Of a stretch of DNA of 64,000 nt, positions 8,710 to 16,368 are shown piece after piece. This DNA is from an uncultured Bacteroidales bacterium (lineage in GTDB: Bacteria > Bacteroidota > Bacteroidia > Bacteroidales > P3): contig ONQD01000002.1 of assembly GCA_900319865.1 (NCBI GenBank), positions 62,001 through 126,000 on the forward strand, in the 5' to 3' direction. The notes beneath the pieces were generated by a model, which ran no database searches, had not been told where the DNA came from, and worked only from the letters and a program-made list of their open reading frames with translations. Numbering within the stretch: position 1 is the stretch's first letter; every line of letters begins with the position of its first letter. The translations under genes were made by a program, and so were the position numbers.

Positions 8710-11127
8710 ATGGACAACAACGAGATATTCAATACCACTCTGAGCACCTACTCCACCCTCATATGGAGCATGTGCCGCGACGCTGCCTGTGGTGACAGCG
8801 AGTTGTGCCGCGACTTGTTTCAAGAAGTATCCATACGGCTGTGGCTGCATATCTCCGAACTGGACATGAATGCCAAACCCTATCAGCAAAAAGCGTGGGT
8901 CGAATGGCAAGTGAGACATGTGTTGAGCCACAGCCGCAAACCTCGTGAAATGGAACACTACTTGCCGGAGCATCCCGACGACGACGCAGCCGCCGAGGCA
9001 GAACGGCGCACTCTTGTCGCCGACTTGATGGCACAGCTGCAGGACGAAGACCGACAGTTGATGCAGATGCGGCTTGAAGGCTACTCCGCCGACGAGATAG
9101 CCCAAGCCACCGGCCTGAAACGCGATGCAGTGTATCAACGAATACACCGCATCATGGCTCGTTTGCGCAAGATACTCATTGCTCTGTTGTTCATACTGGC
9201 GGCCTCAGCCATTGCCGTTGCCGTGGTGCCACAATGGCGAAAAGCTGTGTTCCACCGCAGCACTCCTCCACCAAGCCCCGCTTCGAAGGGCAACCAACCC
9301 CACCTCCAGCCCACCTCCGACAGTGCCCCCACTCCGGAAATCGTGGTCAACTGGGACTATCACGGCAACGACCCCTGGTACACCCACACAAGCACCGGGG
9401 GCTCAGGATTCGCCTTCAACCACCTCGACAGCACCATCACCTACTACCGTACCCTCAATGGGCGCACCGTGACTGCGGTGATGCATGTTGACCCTGACCT
9501 CCTATCTCACGACACCTTAACATCTGACAGTATGAATACCACAATGAAACAGGCTGCCCTTGCCGCAGCATTAGTGGCTTTGGCCACAGCCACACATGCC
9601 CAGGTGGCACACGATTTCCAAACCGTCACCCCTCAGGGCGACACCCTCTTCTGTACCATCACCGACTCTACACAACGCCACATCAGTGTGCGTGGCGACG
9701 AATCGGTATGGAACGCACATTACATCCACTATAGCGACACGCTGGTCATCCCAGCCACTGTGGAGCACGACGGCACCGCCTACACCGTCACTGCATTGGC
9801 CGACAGCGCATTCTACAGCCATGGCGAGGTGAGAAGCGTCAGCATTCCCGCCACCATAACCACTATCGGGCGGTTGGCTCTTTCCTACACATTGATAAAT
9901 GACCTCTTTGTGCACGACGGCGTGGAAACCATAGGGGCAAAGGCATTCGGTTCAATCAAGAATGTTGTATATCACGGAACAGCCACCGGCAGCCCGTGGG
10001 GTGCGCTGACCGTAAACGCCTATGTGGAAGACAGCCTTTATTACACCGACAGCACACGCACACGCCTCACCGCTTGCCATCCGCAGTTGGCCCAAGCCAT
10101 TGTGCCCCCATCAGTGCGAACCATCGGACGTCTTGCCTTTGCCGGCTCCAATACACTCACCACAGTCACCTTGCCCGAAGGACTCGACACCATAGGCAAT
10201 TACGCCTTTCAGAGTTGCAGCCAGCTGGGCTCTCTGTCCATTCCTTCTACCGTACGGGTAATAGGCAACTACGCATTCTACAACGCTTTTCGGCAAGATG
10301 GCAGTGCTACAGCAACCATCGCAGATGCTGAACATGTCAGCCCCGATTCCGGGTGCAGTATTGGCAAAGGTGCCTTCGCCTACAGCCATGTAGGGACCGT
10401 CAGCCTCGGCAACCGTATCACCTCCATCGGTAGCGATGCCTTCTCCACCTGCGACCGTCTTGACTCCGTCATCGTGCCCAACAGCTGCACCTACCTTGCC
10501 GAGCGCGTCTTTTGCTACAACTACAACGGCAGCCTGAAGAAAGTCCACCTGCCCGAAGGTCTCGACACCATCCGCGCCGAACTCCTCCACGGCTGTCCCG
10601 GACTGAAAGAAGTAAACATACCCTCCTCTGTGGTCTATATCGACAGCATGGCTTTTCTCGAATGCAGCAAGCTGACCGAACTCACCCTGCCCGAAGGACT
10701 CACCTACATCGGGCAGTACGCCTTTGGGGAATGCTCTCGCGTCCGAAAAATACGCAGCCTTGCCGCCACGCCGCCACAGGCATTCTCCGGCACTTTCGAA
10801 AGGATGAATCCTGAGCTCTCGCTTATCGTGCCGTGCCACAGCGGGGAGGCATATAGCTCCGACCCCTACTGGAGCTATTTCAGCAACATCGAAGAGGACT
10901 GCACTGGCGTTCCAACAGCCGAAGCCCCACAAGTGGCAATCCTCACAATTGAAGGAGGCATCACCCTCGAGGGCTGCACAGGCGACCGCATCCGCATCTT
11001 CGACACAGGTGGAAGGCTCATAGCCGAAACCACCTGCCACGGTACCTGCACCCTCCGCCTGCCCGCCGCAGGCATCTACATGGTGCAGATAGCCGACCGC
11101 CCGGCCCGGAAAGTCGTCGTACAATAG
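8710..11127 (+). CDS. Fusion ORF: ECF sigma-like domain, membrane helix and BspA-like LRR protein
   Basis: 805 residues without a stop. Residues 1-154 look like an ECF sigma-70 factor: a region-2-like part (CRDLFQEVSIRLWLHISELD) and a region-4 helix-turn-helix (YSADEIAQATGLKRDAVYQR). Residues about 155-173 form a hydrophobic helix (ILIALLFILAASAIAVAVV). A 100-residue low-complexity and unassigned segment follows. At residue 275 a second signal peptide begins (MNTTMKQAALAAALVALA to THAQ), followed by LRR_5/BspA-type repeats and a T9SS-like C-terminal domain ending in ARKVVVQ. From residue 275 on it is a paralogue of the next gene, which starts with its own ATG at the same point. So either a stop codon was lost between two genes, or two proteins are made from one frame. 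LRR_5 proteins are usually surface adhesins. Confidence 0.75.
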   Translation: MDNNEIFNTTLSTYSTLIWSMCRDAACGDSELCRDLFQEVSIRLWLHISELDMNAKPYQQKAWVEWQVRHVLSHSRKPREMEHYLPEHPDDDAAAEAERRTLVADLMAQLQDEDRQLMQMRLEGYSADEIAQATGLKRDAVYQRIHRIMARLRKILIALLFILAASAIAVAVVPQWRKAVFHRSTPPPSPASKGNQPHLQPTSDSAPTPEIVVNWDYHGNDPWYTHTSTGGSGFAFNHLDSTITYYRTLNGRTVTAVMHVDPDLLSHDTLTSDSMNTTMKQAALAAALVALATATHAQVAHDFQTVTPQGDTLFCTITDSTQRHISVRGDESVWNAHYIHYSDTLVIPATVEHDGTAYTVTALADSAFYSHGEVRSVSIPATITTIGRLALSYTLINDLFVHDGVETIGAKAFGSIKNVVYHGTATGSPWGALTVNAYVEDSLYYTDSTRTRLTACHPQLAQAIVPPSVRTIGRLAFAGSNTLTTVTLPEGLDTIGNYAFQSCSQLGSLSIPSTVRVIGNYAFYNAFRQDGSATATIADAEHVSPDSGCSIGKGAFAYSHVGTVSLGNRITSIGSDAFSTCDRLDSVIVPNSCTYLAERVFCYNYNGSLKKVHLPEGLDTIRAELLHGCPGLKEVNIPSSVVYIDSMAFLECSKLTELTLPEGLTYIGQYAFGECSRVRKIRSLAATPPQAFSGTFERMNPELSLIVPCHSGEAYSSDPYWSYFSNIEEDCTGVPTAEAPQVAILTIEGGITLEGCTGDRIRIFDTGGRLIAETTCHGTCTLRLPAAGIYMVQIADRPARKVVVQ
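9532..11127 (+). other. Possible separate translation unit: secreted BspA-like LRR protein within the fusion ORF
   Basis: The ATG at 9532 aligns exactly with the start of the paralogue at 11415 (MNTTMKQAALAAA versus MNTIMKRVALAAA), and both are followed by a normal cleavable signal peptide. Translation from here would give a 531-residue secreted protein. No TAnnTTTG box is visible just upstream, so it would depend on the upstream transcript. Confidence 0.5.
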
Positions 11128-11142
11128 ACCTCATCCACCCCC

Positions 11143-11181
11143 AAAAGCCCCTGTCAGAGCCACCTCCGGCAGGGGCTTTAC
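11143..11181 (+). terminator. Rho-independent-like terminator after the fusion ORF
   Basis: AAAGCCCCTG (11144-11153) pairs with CAGGGGCTTT (11170-11179) around a loop, 16 nt after the stop codon. A near-copy follows the next LRR gene. Confidence 0.7.
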
Positions 11182-11196
11182 CTTTACCTCCAAAAA

Positions 11197-11204
11197 TATA
11201 TTTG
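11197..11204 (+). promoter_or_regulatory. Candidate -7 box upstream of the second LRR gene
   Basis: TATATTTG, 210 nt before the ATG at 11415. The same octamer occurs at the same place after the second LRR gene (13143-13150), so it may simply be part of the duplicated 3' unit. The 210 bp between it and the start codon is A-rich and holds no gene. Confidence 0.3.
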
Positions 11205-11414
11205 TCCATACGAAAAAAAAACAAGAAGGAATAACTGACGTCCGAAAAGCCTCTCTACAGACTGTCAGAAGCAGGTTTCGTGTTTTGTCAAAAAGGGCAG
11301 GAAAGGAGGAAAAAACAAACTTTATTCTTAAAAAAAATTAAAAACGCAACAAAACAGTTTTTTTTGTGTCTCTATAAATAAAATCGAAACTGCATGCAAT
11401 AAAAAAAATCTGTT

Positions 11415-13073
11415 ATGAATACAATAATGAAACGGGTTGCTCTGGCAGCAGCATTTATGGTCTGGGCTACCGCCTCATTTGCCCAGCAGGCAGACTGGTG
11501 GACACACGATTTCGAGTCTGTCACCCCACAGGGTGACACCCTTTGGTACGTCATCACCGACACAACGCTGCACCACGTCAGCGTCCGTGATTCCTGGCAT
11601 CATTGGAATGAGCACTGGGACGGCATCAGCAGATGCAGCGACACACTGGTCATCCCTTCAACCGTGGAGCACGACGGCATCACATACACCGTCACAGCAT
11701 TGTGCCAAGCCGCATTCGCATATCACGGCGAAATAAAATCAATTGTCATACCTGCAACAGTCACCTCTATTGGAGACTCTGCTCTCGCTTTCAGCGGCAT
11801 AGTAGAACTCATGGTACACGACGGTGTGGATACCATCGGCCCAAAGGCCTTCTGCTTTATCAAGAATGTCATATATCACGGCTCGGCCACTGGTGCCCCA
11901 TGGGGTGCTTTGGCAATGTCTGCCTACGAGGAAAACGGCATCTTCTACCCCGACAGCACACGCACCCGCGTCGTCGGCTGTCGTCCGGGTGTGACACAAG
12001 CCCTGCTGCCCTCCTCGGTGCGCACCATCGAACCCACCGCCTTTAGCAGCATCGGCACACTCGAAACCGTCACCCTGCCCGAGGGTCTCGACTCCATAGG
12101 CTGGCGTGCCTTTTATCGCTGCAGCTCGCTGGGCTCAGTAGTCATCCCCTCAACCGTAAGGGTGGTGGGCGATGAATCTTTCTGTGTTGCTTTTAATCCG
12201 GACGGTAGCGCCACAGTGACCATTGCCGATGCCGAATGCAGCATTGGTTCCTCTGCTTTTGGCGGTAGCGGTATGGGAGCCATCGACCTCGGCAACCGCA
12301 TAACCTCAATTGGAGATGGTGCCTTCGAGTACTGTTACAACATCGACACTATCATCGTCCCCAACAGCTGCACCTATATTGGCAGCTGGGCTTTCGCCGA
12401 CAACTCAAACCTGAAGAAAATCCACCTGCCCGAAGGCCTCGACACCATACATGCCGGACTCCTGGCCTGGTGTTTCGGACTGGAGGAAGTCATCATCCCC
12501 TCCTCCGTGGTATATATAGACAGCATGGCTTTTTGGCATGATAGTAGTCTTACCGAGATCACCCTGTCAGATAACCTAACCTACATCGGGGACGGTGCCT
12601 TCAGCGAATGCATCAATCTTACCGAGCTCACTCTGCCAGCCAGCCTTACCTATATCGGGAAAGCTGCCTTTTACTGGTGCTGGCGCATCCGAACAATACG
12701 CAGCCTTGCCACCACGCCGCCACAGGCCTTCTGGAGCACTTTCGATTATATTAATTTTGAGCTCTTGCTTATCGTCCCGTGTCACAGTGGGGATGCCTAT
12801 GCTGCCGACCCATACTGGAGCTATTTCAGCAACATCGAAGAGGACTGCACCGGCGTTCCAACAGCCGAAGCACCGCAAATGGCAATCCGCACAATTGAAG
12901 GAGGCATCACTCTCGAAGGCTGCACCGGCGACCGCATCCGCATCTTCGACACCGGCGGAAGGCTCATAGCCGAAACCACCTGCCACGGCACCTGCACCCT
13001 CCGCCTGCCCGCCGCAGGCATCTACATGGTGCAGATAGCCGACCGCCCAGCCCGGAAAGTCGTCGTACAATAG
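11415..13073 (+). CDS. BspA-like leucine-rich repeat surface protein with T9SS-type C-terminal domain
   Basis: 552 residues. A signal peptide (MNTIMKRVALAAAF to FAQ) is followed by a beta-rich N-terminal domain and then about twelve LRR_5 repeats of 22-25 residues with the pattern ITSIGDGAFEYCYNIDTIIVPNS-like spacing. The last 70 residues (GDRIRIFDTGGRLIAE, LPAAGIYMVQIAD, RKVVVQ) look like a Por secretion-system sorting domain, which would send the protein through the T9SS to the cell surface. BspA-type proteins bind host matrix proteins or mediate co-aggregation. It is a tandem paralogue of the LRR half of the preceding ORF; the last roughly 80 codons and the 3' flank are nearly identical at the DNA level, pointing to recent gene conversion. 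Confidence 0.85.
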   Translation: MNTIMKRVALAAAFMVWATASFAQQADWWTHDFESVTPQGDTLWYVITDTTLHHVSVRDSWHHWNEHWDGISRCSDTLVIPSTVEHDGITYTVTALCQAAFAYHGEIKSIVIPATVTSIGDSALAFSGIVELMVHDGVDTIGPKAFCFIKNVIYHGSATGAPWGALAMSAYEENGIFYPDSTRTRVVGCRPGVTQALLPSSVRTIEPTAFSSIGTLETVTLPEGLDSIGWRAFYRCSSLGSVVIPSTVRVVGDESFCVAFNPDGSATVTIADAECSIGSSAFGGSGMGAIDLGNRITSIGDGAFEYCYNIDTIIVPNSCTYIGSWAFADNSNLKKIHLPEGLDTIHAGLLAWCFGLEEVIIPSSVVYIDSMAFWHDSSLTEITLSDNLTYIGDGAFSECINLTELTLPASLTYIGKAAFYWCWRIRTIRSLATTPPQAFWSTFDYINFELLLIVPCHSGDAYAADPYWSYFSNIEEDCTGVPTAEAPQMAIRTIEGGITLEGCTGDRIRIFDTGGRLIAETTCHGTCTLRLPAAGIYMVQIADRPARKVVVQ

Positions 13074-13088
13074 ACCTCATCCACCCCA

Positions 13089-13127
13089 AAAAGCCCCTGC
13101 CCGAGCCACCTCCGGCAGGGGCTTTGC
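13089..13127 (+). terminator. Terminator after the second LRR gene
   Basis: AAGCCCCTGCC (13091-13101) pairs perfectly with GGCAGGGGCTT (13114-13124). Near-copy of the hairpin at 11143-11181. Confidence 0.75.
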
Positions 13128-13170
13128 CTTTATCCACAAAAATATATTTGTCCATACGAAAAAAAGTTAG

Positions 13171-13178
13171 TATCTTTG
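13171..13178 (+). promoter_or_regulatory. -7 promoter box for the four-helix-bundle gene
   Basis: TATCTTTG, the commonest Bacteroidetes form, 23 nt before the ATG at 13202. Confidence 0.75.
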
Positions 13179-13201
13179 CAAATTCAAAACATTGGCAAAT
13201 C

Positions 13202-13816
13202 ATGGACAATAACGACACTACACTTTTGGCATCCAGCGGTGATTACCACCAGCTGATATGTTATCAAAAGACTGTGATTGTGTATGACTTGACCTATTGG
13301 TTTTGCGAGCGATATATGGAGCGAAGCAAAGACCGCACCGTCGATCAGATGGTGCAGGCGGCACGTAGCGGAAAGCAAAACATCGTGGAAGGTATCACTG
13401 ACGGGGCGGCCAGCAAAGAGTCTGAACTGAAACTGCTAAAAGTAGCCGCAGGAAGCCTCCATGAGTTGCACGAGGACTATGAGGATTGGCTTCGCTCTCA
13501 CCAACAACCCATCTGGGCAAAAGACAGTGTCGAAATGAAAGCACTATGGGCTGTGGGAAAAGCGCATAGCGATTCGGAGTACTTCATGCAGTTGGCTCGG
13601 ACTCGTCCACCGCAAACCACCGCCAATATCGCCCGCGGAATGACAGAACAGGCTATCTACTTTCTCGACCGACTAATCCAATCCAAGGTGAAACAGTTTG
13701 TAGAGAATGGCGGATTGAAAGAACAGATGTATCGCGTCAGGCAGCAATACCGGCAACAATCCGGATATTACAACAAAGGAAGTAATGGAAACAATGGAAT
13801 GAACGGAATCAATTAA
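13202..13816 (+). CDS. Four helix bundle protein with suffix domain
   Basis: 204 residues, mostly helical. The segment DLTYWFCERYMERSKDRTVDQMVQAARSG then KQNIVEG and SKESELKLLKVAAGSLHELHEDY is typical of the four-helix-bundle family first described from 23S rRNA intervening sequences, and the extra C-terminal part matches the suffix-domain subtype common in Bacteroidetes. Related bundles serve as accessory proteins (Avd) of diversity-generating retroelements, but no reverse transcriptase is near. The last 18 residues are Asn/Gly/Tyr-rich low complexity (GSNGNNGMNGIN). The start is set by the promoter 23 nt upstream; longer in-frame sequence would precede transcription. Function unknown. Confidence 0.8.
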   Translation: MDNNDTTLLASSGDYHQLICYQKTVIVYDLTYWFCERYMERSKDRTVDQMVQAARSGKQNIVEGITDGAASKESELKLLKVAAGSLHELHEDYEDWLRSHQQPIWAKDSVEMKALWAVGKAHSDSEYFMQLARTRPPQTTANIARGMTEQAIYFLDRLIQSKVKQFVENGGLKEQMYRVRQQYRQQSGYYNKGSNGNNGMNGIN

Positions 13817-13877
13817 TTCAATTAATCCAATTTCTTCCATTAAATCAATAGAACTCAACAAATAAAACAACAATATC

Positions 13878-14876
13878 ATGGTAGATTACAAGAAAATCGG
13901 ACTCGTGAACACCCGTGAGATGTTCAAGAAAGCAGTCAACGGTGGCTACGCCATCCCCGCCTTCAACTTCAATAACATGGAGCAGATGCAGGCCATCATC
14001 CAGGCCGCAGTCGAGACCAAAAGCCCCGTCATCCTGCAGGTGTCCAAGGGTGCACGCGACTATGCCAACCCCACCCTTCTGCGCTATATGGCCGAAGGCG
14101 CTGTGGAGTATGCCAAAGAGCTTGGCTGCCCCAACCCCCAGATTGTGCTTCACCTCGACCACGGCGACAGCTTCGAGACCTGCAAGAGCTGCATCGACAT
14201 GGGCTTCTCCAGCGTCATGTACGACGGCAGTGCTCTGCCCTATGAGGAGAATATCAAAATCTCACGCCAAGTTGTAGAGTATGCCCACAAGTACGACGTC
14301 ACCGTCGAGTGCGAACTCGGCGTGCTGGCCGGTGTAGAGGACGAAGTAGCCTCCGAAGTGAGCCACTACACCAAACCCGAAGAGGTCATCGACTTCGCCA
14401 CCCGCACCGGATGCGACTCCCTGGCCATCAGCATCGGCACCAGCCACGGCGCCTACAAGTTCAAACCCGAGCAGTGCACCGTCGACCCGCAGACTGGCCG
14501 TCTCGTGCCTCCTCCCCTGGCTTTCGACGTGCTCGAAGCAGTCGAGAAGAAGCTCCCCGGCTTCCCCATCGTGCTCCACGGCTCCAGCTCCGTGCCCCAG
14601 GAAGAGGTTGACATCATCAACGCCAACGGTGGCGCACTCAAGGCTGCCGTAGGCATCCCCGAAGAACAGCTGCGCAAGGCCGCCAAGAGCGCCGTCTGCA
14701 AGATTAACATCGACAGCGACAGCCGTCTGGCCATGACCGCCGCCATCCGCAAACACATGGCAGAGCATCCCGACCACTTCGACCCCCGCCAGTATCTCAA
14801 ACCCGCCCGCGAGAGCATGAAGAAGATGTACATCCACAAGATTGTCAACGTACTGGGCAGCAACGACAAGCTCTAA
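13878..14876 (+). CDS. fba: Class II fructose-bisphosphate aldolase
   Basis: 332 residues. Zinc-dependent aldolase that splits fructose-1,6-bisphosphate into dihydroxyacetone phosphate and glyceraldehyde-3-phosphate in glycolysis and gluconeogenesis. Visible motifs: AIPAFNFNNMEQMQA at the N-terminus, the metal and substrate segment HLDHGDSFETCKSCID (about residues 93-108) followed by SSVMYDGSALP, VECELGVLAGVEDE (about 141-154), SIGTSHGAYKF (about 188-198) and VLHGSSSVP (about 232-240) with INIDSDSRLAMTAA near the C-terminus. Full length. It has its own terminator and strongly biased codon use with many C-ending codons, fitting high expression. Confidence 0.97.
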   Translation: MVDYKKIGLVNTREMFKKAVNGGYAIPAFNFNNMEQMQAIIQAAVETKSPVILQVSKGARDYANPTLLRYMAEGAVEYAKELGCPNPQIVLHLDHGDSFETCKSCIDMGFSSVMYDGSALPYEENIKISRQVVEYAHKYDVTVECELGVLAGVEDEVASEVSHYTKPEEVIDFATRTGCDSLAISIGTSHGAYKFKPEQCTVDPQTGRLVPPPLAFDVLEAVEKKLPGFPIVLHGSSSVPQEEVDIINANGGALKAAVGIPEEQLRKAAKSAVCKINIDSDSRLAMTAAIRKHMAEHPDHFDPRQYLKPARESMKKMYIHKIVNVLGSNDKL

Positions 14877-14898
14877 TCAGTACAGCAATCCCATCCCC

Positions 14899-14937
14899 AA
14901 AACGCACTCTCCCCACCGAGAGTGCGTTTCCTTTTTA
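14899..14937 (+). terminator. Rho-independent terminator after fba
   Basis: AAACGCACTCTC (14900-14911) pairs perfectly with GAGAGTGCGTTT (14918-14929), 6-nt loop, followed by CCTTTTT. Confidence 0.9.
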
Positions 14938-14971
14938 ACCCCCAAAGCCCTTTTCCCCCCCAACCAAACCC

Positions 14972-15034
14972 CGTCAGACCAGTCCGACAAGTCCGACCAG
15001 TCCGACTAGTCCGACTAGTCTGACCAGTCCGACA
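14972..15034. repeat. 9-bp tandem repeat array, left part (7 units)
   Basis: Units of AGTCCGACn repeat with period 9 (third position varies as A, C or T). Adjacent units create the palindrome GACTAGTC. The same array type occurs 190 bp downstream, on the other side of the 165-bp dispersed repeat. Confidence 0.85.
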
Positions 15035-15048
15035 AACTCCCACCCTCC

Positions 15049-15213
15049 CTTTCAGGTAAACAGTGGGTCCGCCCAAGGTTCGCTATTTCAACGCTACTTC
15101 AACGGTATTTCGACGCTTTTGAAGCGTAGAAATACCGTTAATTTAGTGTAGGTCAAGCGTTAAAGTATCGAACTCATGGCGAATCGGAGGCTAAGTTACA
15201 CTATGACCGATTT
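15049..15213 (+). repeat. 165-bp dispersed repeat, copy A
   Basis: Aligns without gaps to 28516-28680 with about 22 mismatches by hand count (about 87% identity). Inside is a long hairpin: AACGGTATTTC (15101-15111) with GAAATACCGTT (15129-15139), an inner stem ACGCTT (15113-15118) with AAGCGT (15122-15127), and a 3-nt loop. The outer stem is kept in copy B by paired changes. No gene is encoded. It could be a structured RNA, a non-autonomous mobile element or a protein-binding site. Confidence 0.9.
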
Positions 15214-15224
15214 GGGATAATACT

Positions 15225-15269
15225 TGTCAGACTGGTCCGACTAGTCCGACTAGTCCGACTAGTAGGACA
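15225..15269. repeat. 9-bp tandem repeat array, right part (5 units)
   Basis: Five units, the inner ones GGTCCGACT and AGTCCGACT twice, in the same orientation as the array at 14972-15034. The 165-bp repeat lies between the two arrays, as if it had entered a longer array. Confidence 0.8.
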
Positions 15270-15353
15270 GGGCGGGCGGGAGTCAACATGCAGGTTGTCA
15301 GGTTGGTGTTCTATTATTTTGATTGAAAAGGGCAATGTGTGAAAAAATAATCG

Positions 15354-15361
15354 TATCTTTG
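15354..15361 (+). promoter_or_regulatory. -7 promoter box for the exported-protein cluster
   Basis: TATCTTTG, 202 nt before the ATG at 15563. The predicted leader of about 195 nt is unusually long and holds a small CACCG/CGGTG stem (15386-15390 with 15407-15411); apart from this the 14877-15562 gap holds only the repeats and terminator listed separately. Confidence 0.7.
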
Positions 15362-15562
15362 CATTTTTAAATTAGTATTATCCAACACCGCAACTGTGTC
15401 AGGCTACGGTGACGGAGATAAAAAGCAAATAGAAGAGTCCAGTTGTTAAAACTTTATTAATATCCGTTAAAACAGTGTCACATTTTACACTATCGTGTGT
15501 TATATGGTTGTCGGGCACAGGCCTGAACGGTAACATAACAGTAAAATAACATTAAAAACAAA

Positions 15563-16270
15563 ATGAAAAGAATCTGCTCTTTAACATTCATGATTGCACT
15601 GACATTGATGTGTGCAGGACAGACCCTTATGTCCTCGCGGATGAACCGGTGGACGGGCGTGGAAATAACGGGAGGCGTCACGGGATGGGCTACCGCGCAG
15701 CGGGATTTCTATTACTACAATGGTTCCCAAAGAGAATACGCCACCAACTACCGGCAACGGGTTATGAATATCTCTTACGGGATGCAACTTTGGCGGACCC
15801 TCGAGCTGGACGACTTCTGGCGCATACGCTATGGCGCCCAGATTCTATATGGGGAACAGTATTTCAATCTCAGTTTCCACAACGGCAACACGGGGCAGGC
15901 GTTCGACATAGAGGGGCACGAGAGCTACCTGATGGCGGGGCTGAGCTTGATGGCCGGGTGCCAGCTGTTGCCCAATCTGGGCATATATGTGGGGCCGGAA
16001 TTCACCACCCATCAGAACCCCAGGTGGATAAGGCTGTTTGGGAGCGAGAACTATATTGGGCCGCGGATGGTGGTGCAATACAACGTAACCGAAGAACTGT
16101 TTGTGACATTAGAGTCATCGTGGGGTTTGTTCAACAGCAACCGCTCGTGGCACACCGACAACAACACATACACTGCCGACACTCCCACCGGAGAGCTCAC
16201 CTACTACGGCGAAAAACGGAAAGGAGTACCCTTCGCACTCGTGCTGGGATTGGGATATATGTGGGACTGA
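15563..16270 (+). CDS. Predicted outer-membrane beta-barrel protein of unknown function
   Basis: 235 residues with a signal peptide (MKRICSLTFMIALTLMCAG, cleavage near residue 20). The mature sequence alternates polar and hydrophobic residues in short strands rich in Tyr, Trp and Gly (MNISYGMQLWRTLEL, IRYGAQILYGEQYFNLSF, GIYVGPEFTTH, LVLGLGYMWD), and ends with an aromatic strand, as small outer-membrane barrels do. No family is recognised. It is first in a likely operon with the exported 488-residue protein and the M48 protease, so it may act with them at the outer membrane. Confidence 0.6.
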   Translation: MKRICSLTFMIALTLMCAGQTLMSSRMNRWTGVEITGGVTGWATAQRDFYYYNGSQREYATNYRQRVMNISYGMQLWRTLELDDFWRIRYGAQILYGEQYFNLSFHNGNTGQAFDIEGHESYLMAGLSLMAGCQLLPNLGIYVGPEFTTHQNPRWIRLFGSENYIGPRMVVQYNVTEELFVTLESSWGLFNSNRSWHTDNNTYTADTPTGELTYYGEKRKGVPFALVLGLGYMWD

Positions 16271-16368
16271 CTTTCGCGGACGGTTGCACCCATCGTCCGC
16301 TTGCCCACAGCCTGAAACTACCGAACAAAAGCAACCGATACTATAATAATTACTACAATTAACAACAC

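Noticed and set aside
14972-15269. Possible CRISPR array
   Set aside because: Units are 9 bp with no unique spacers and no cas genes.
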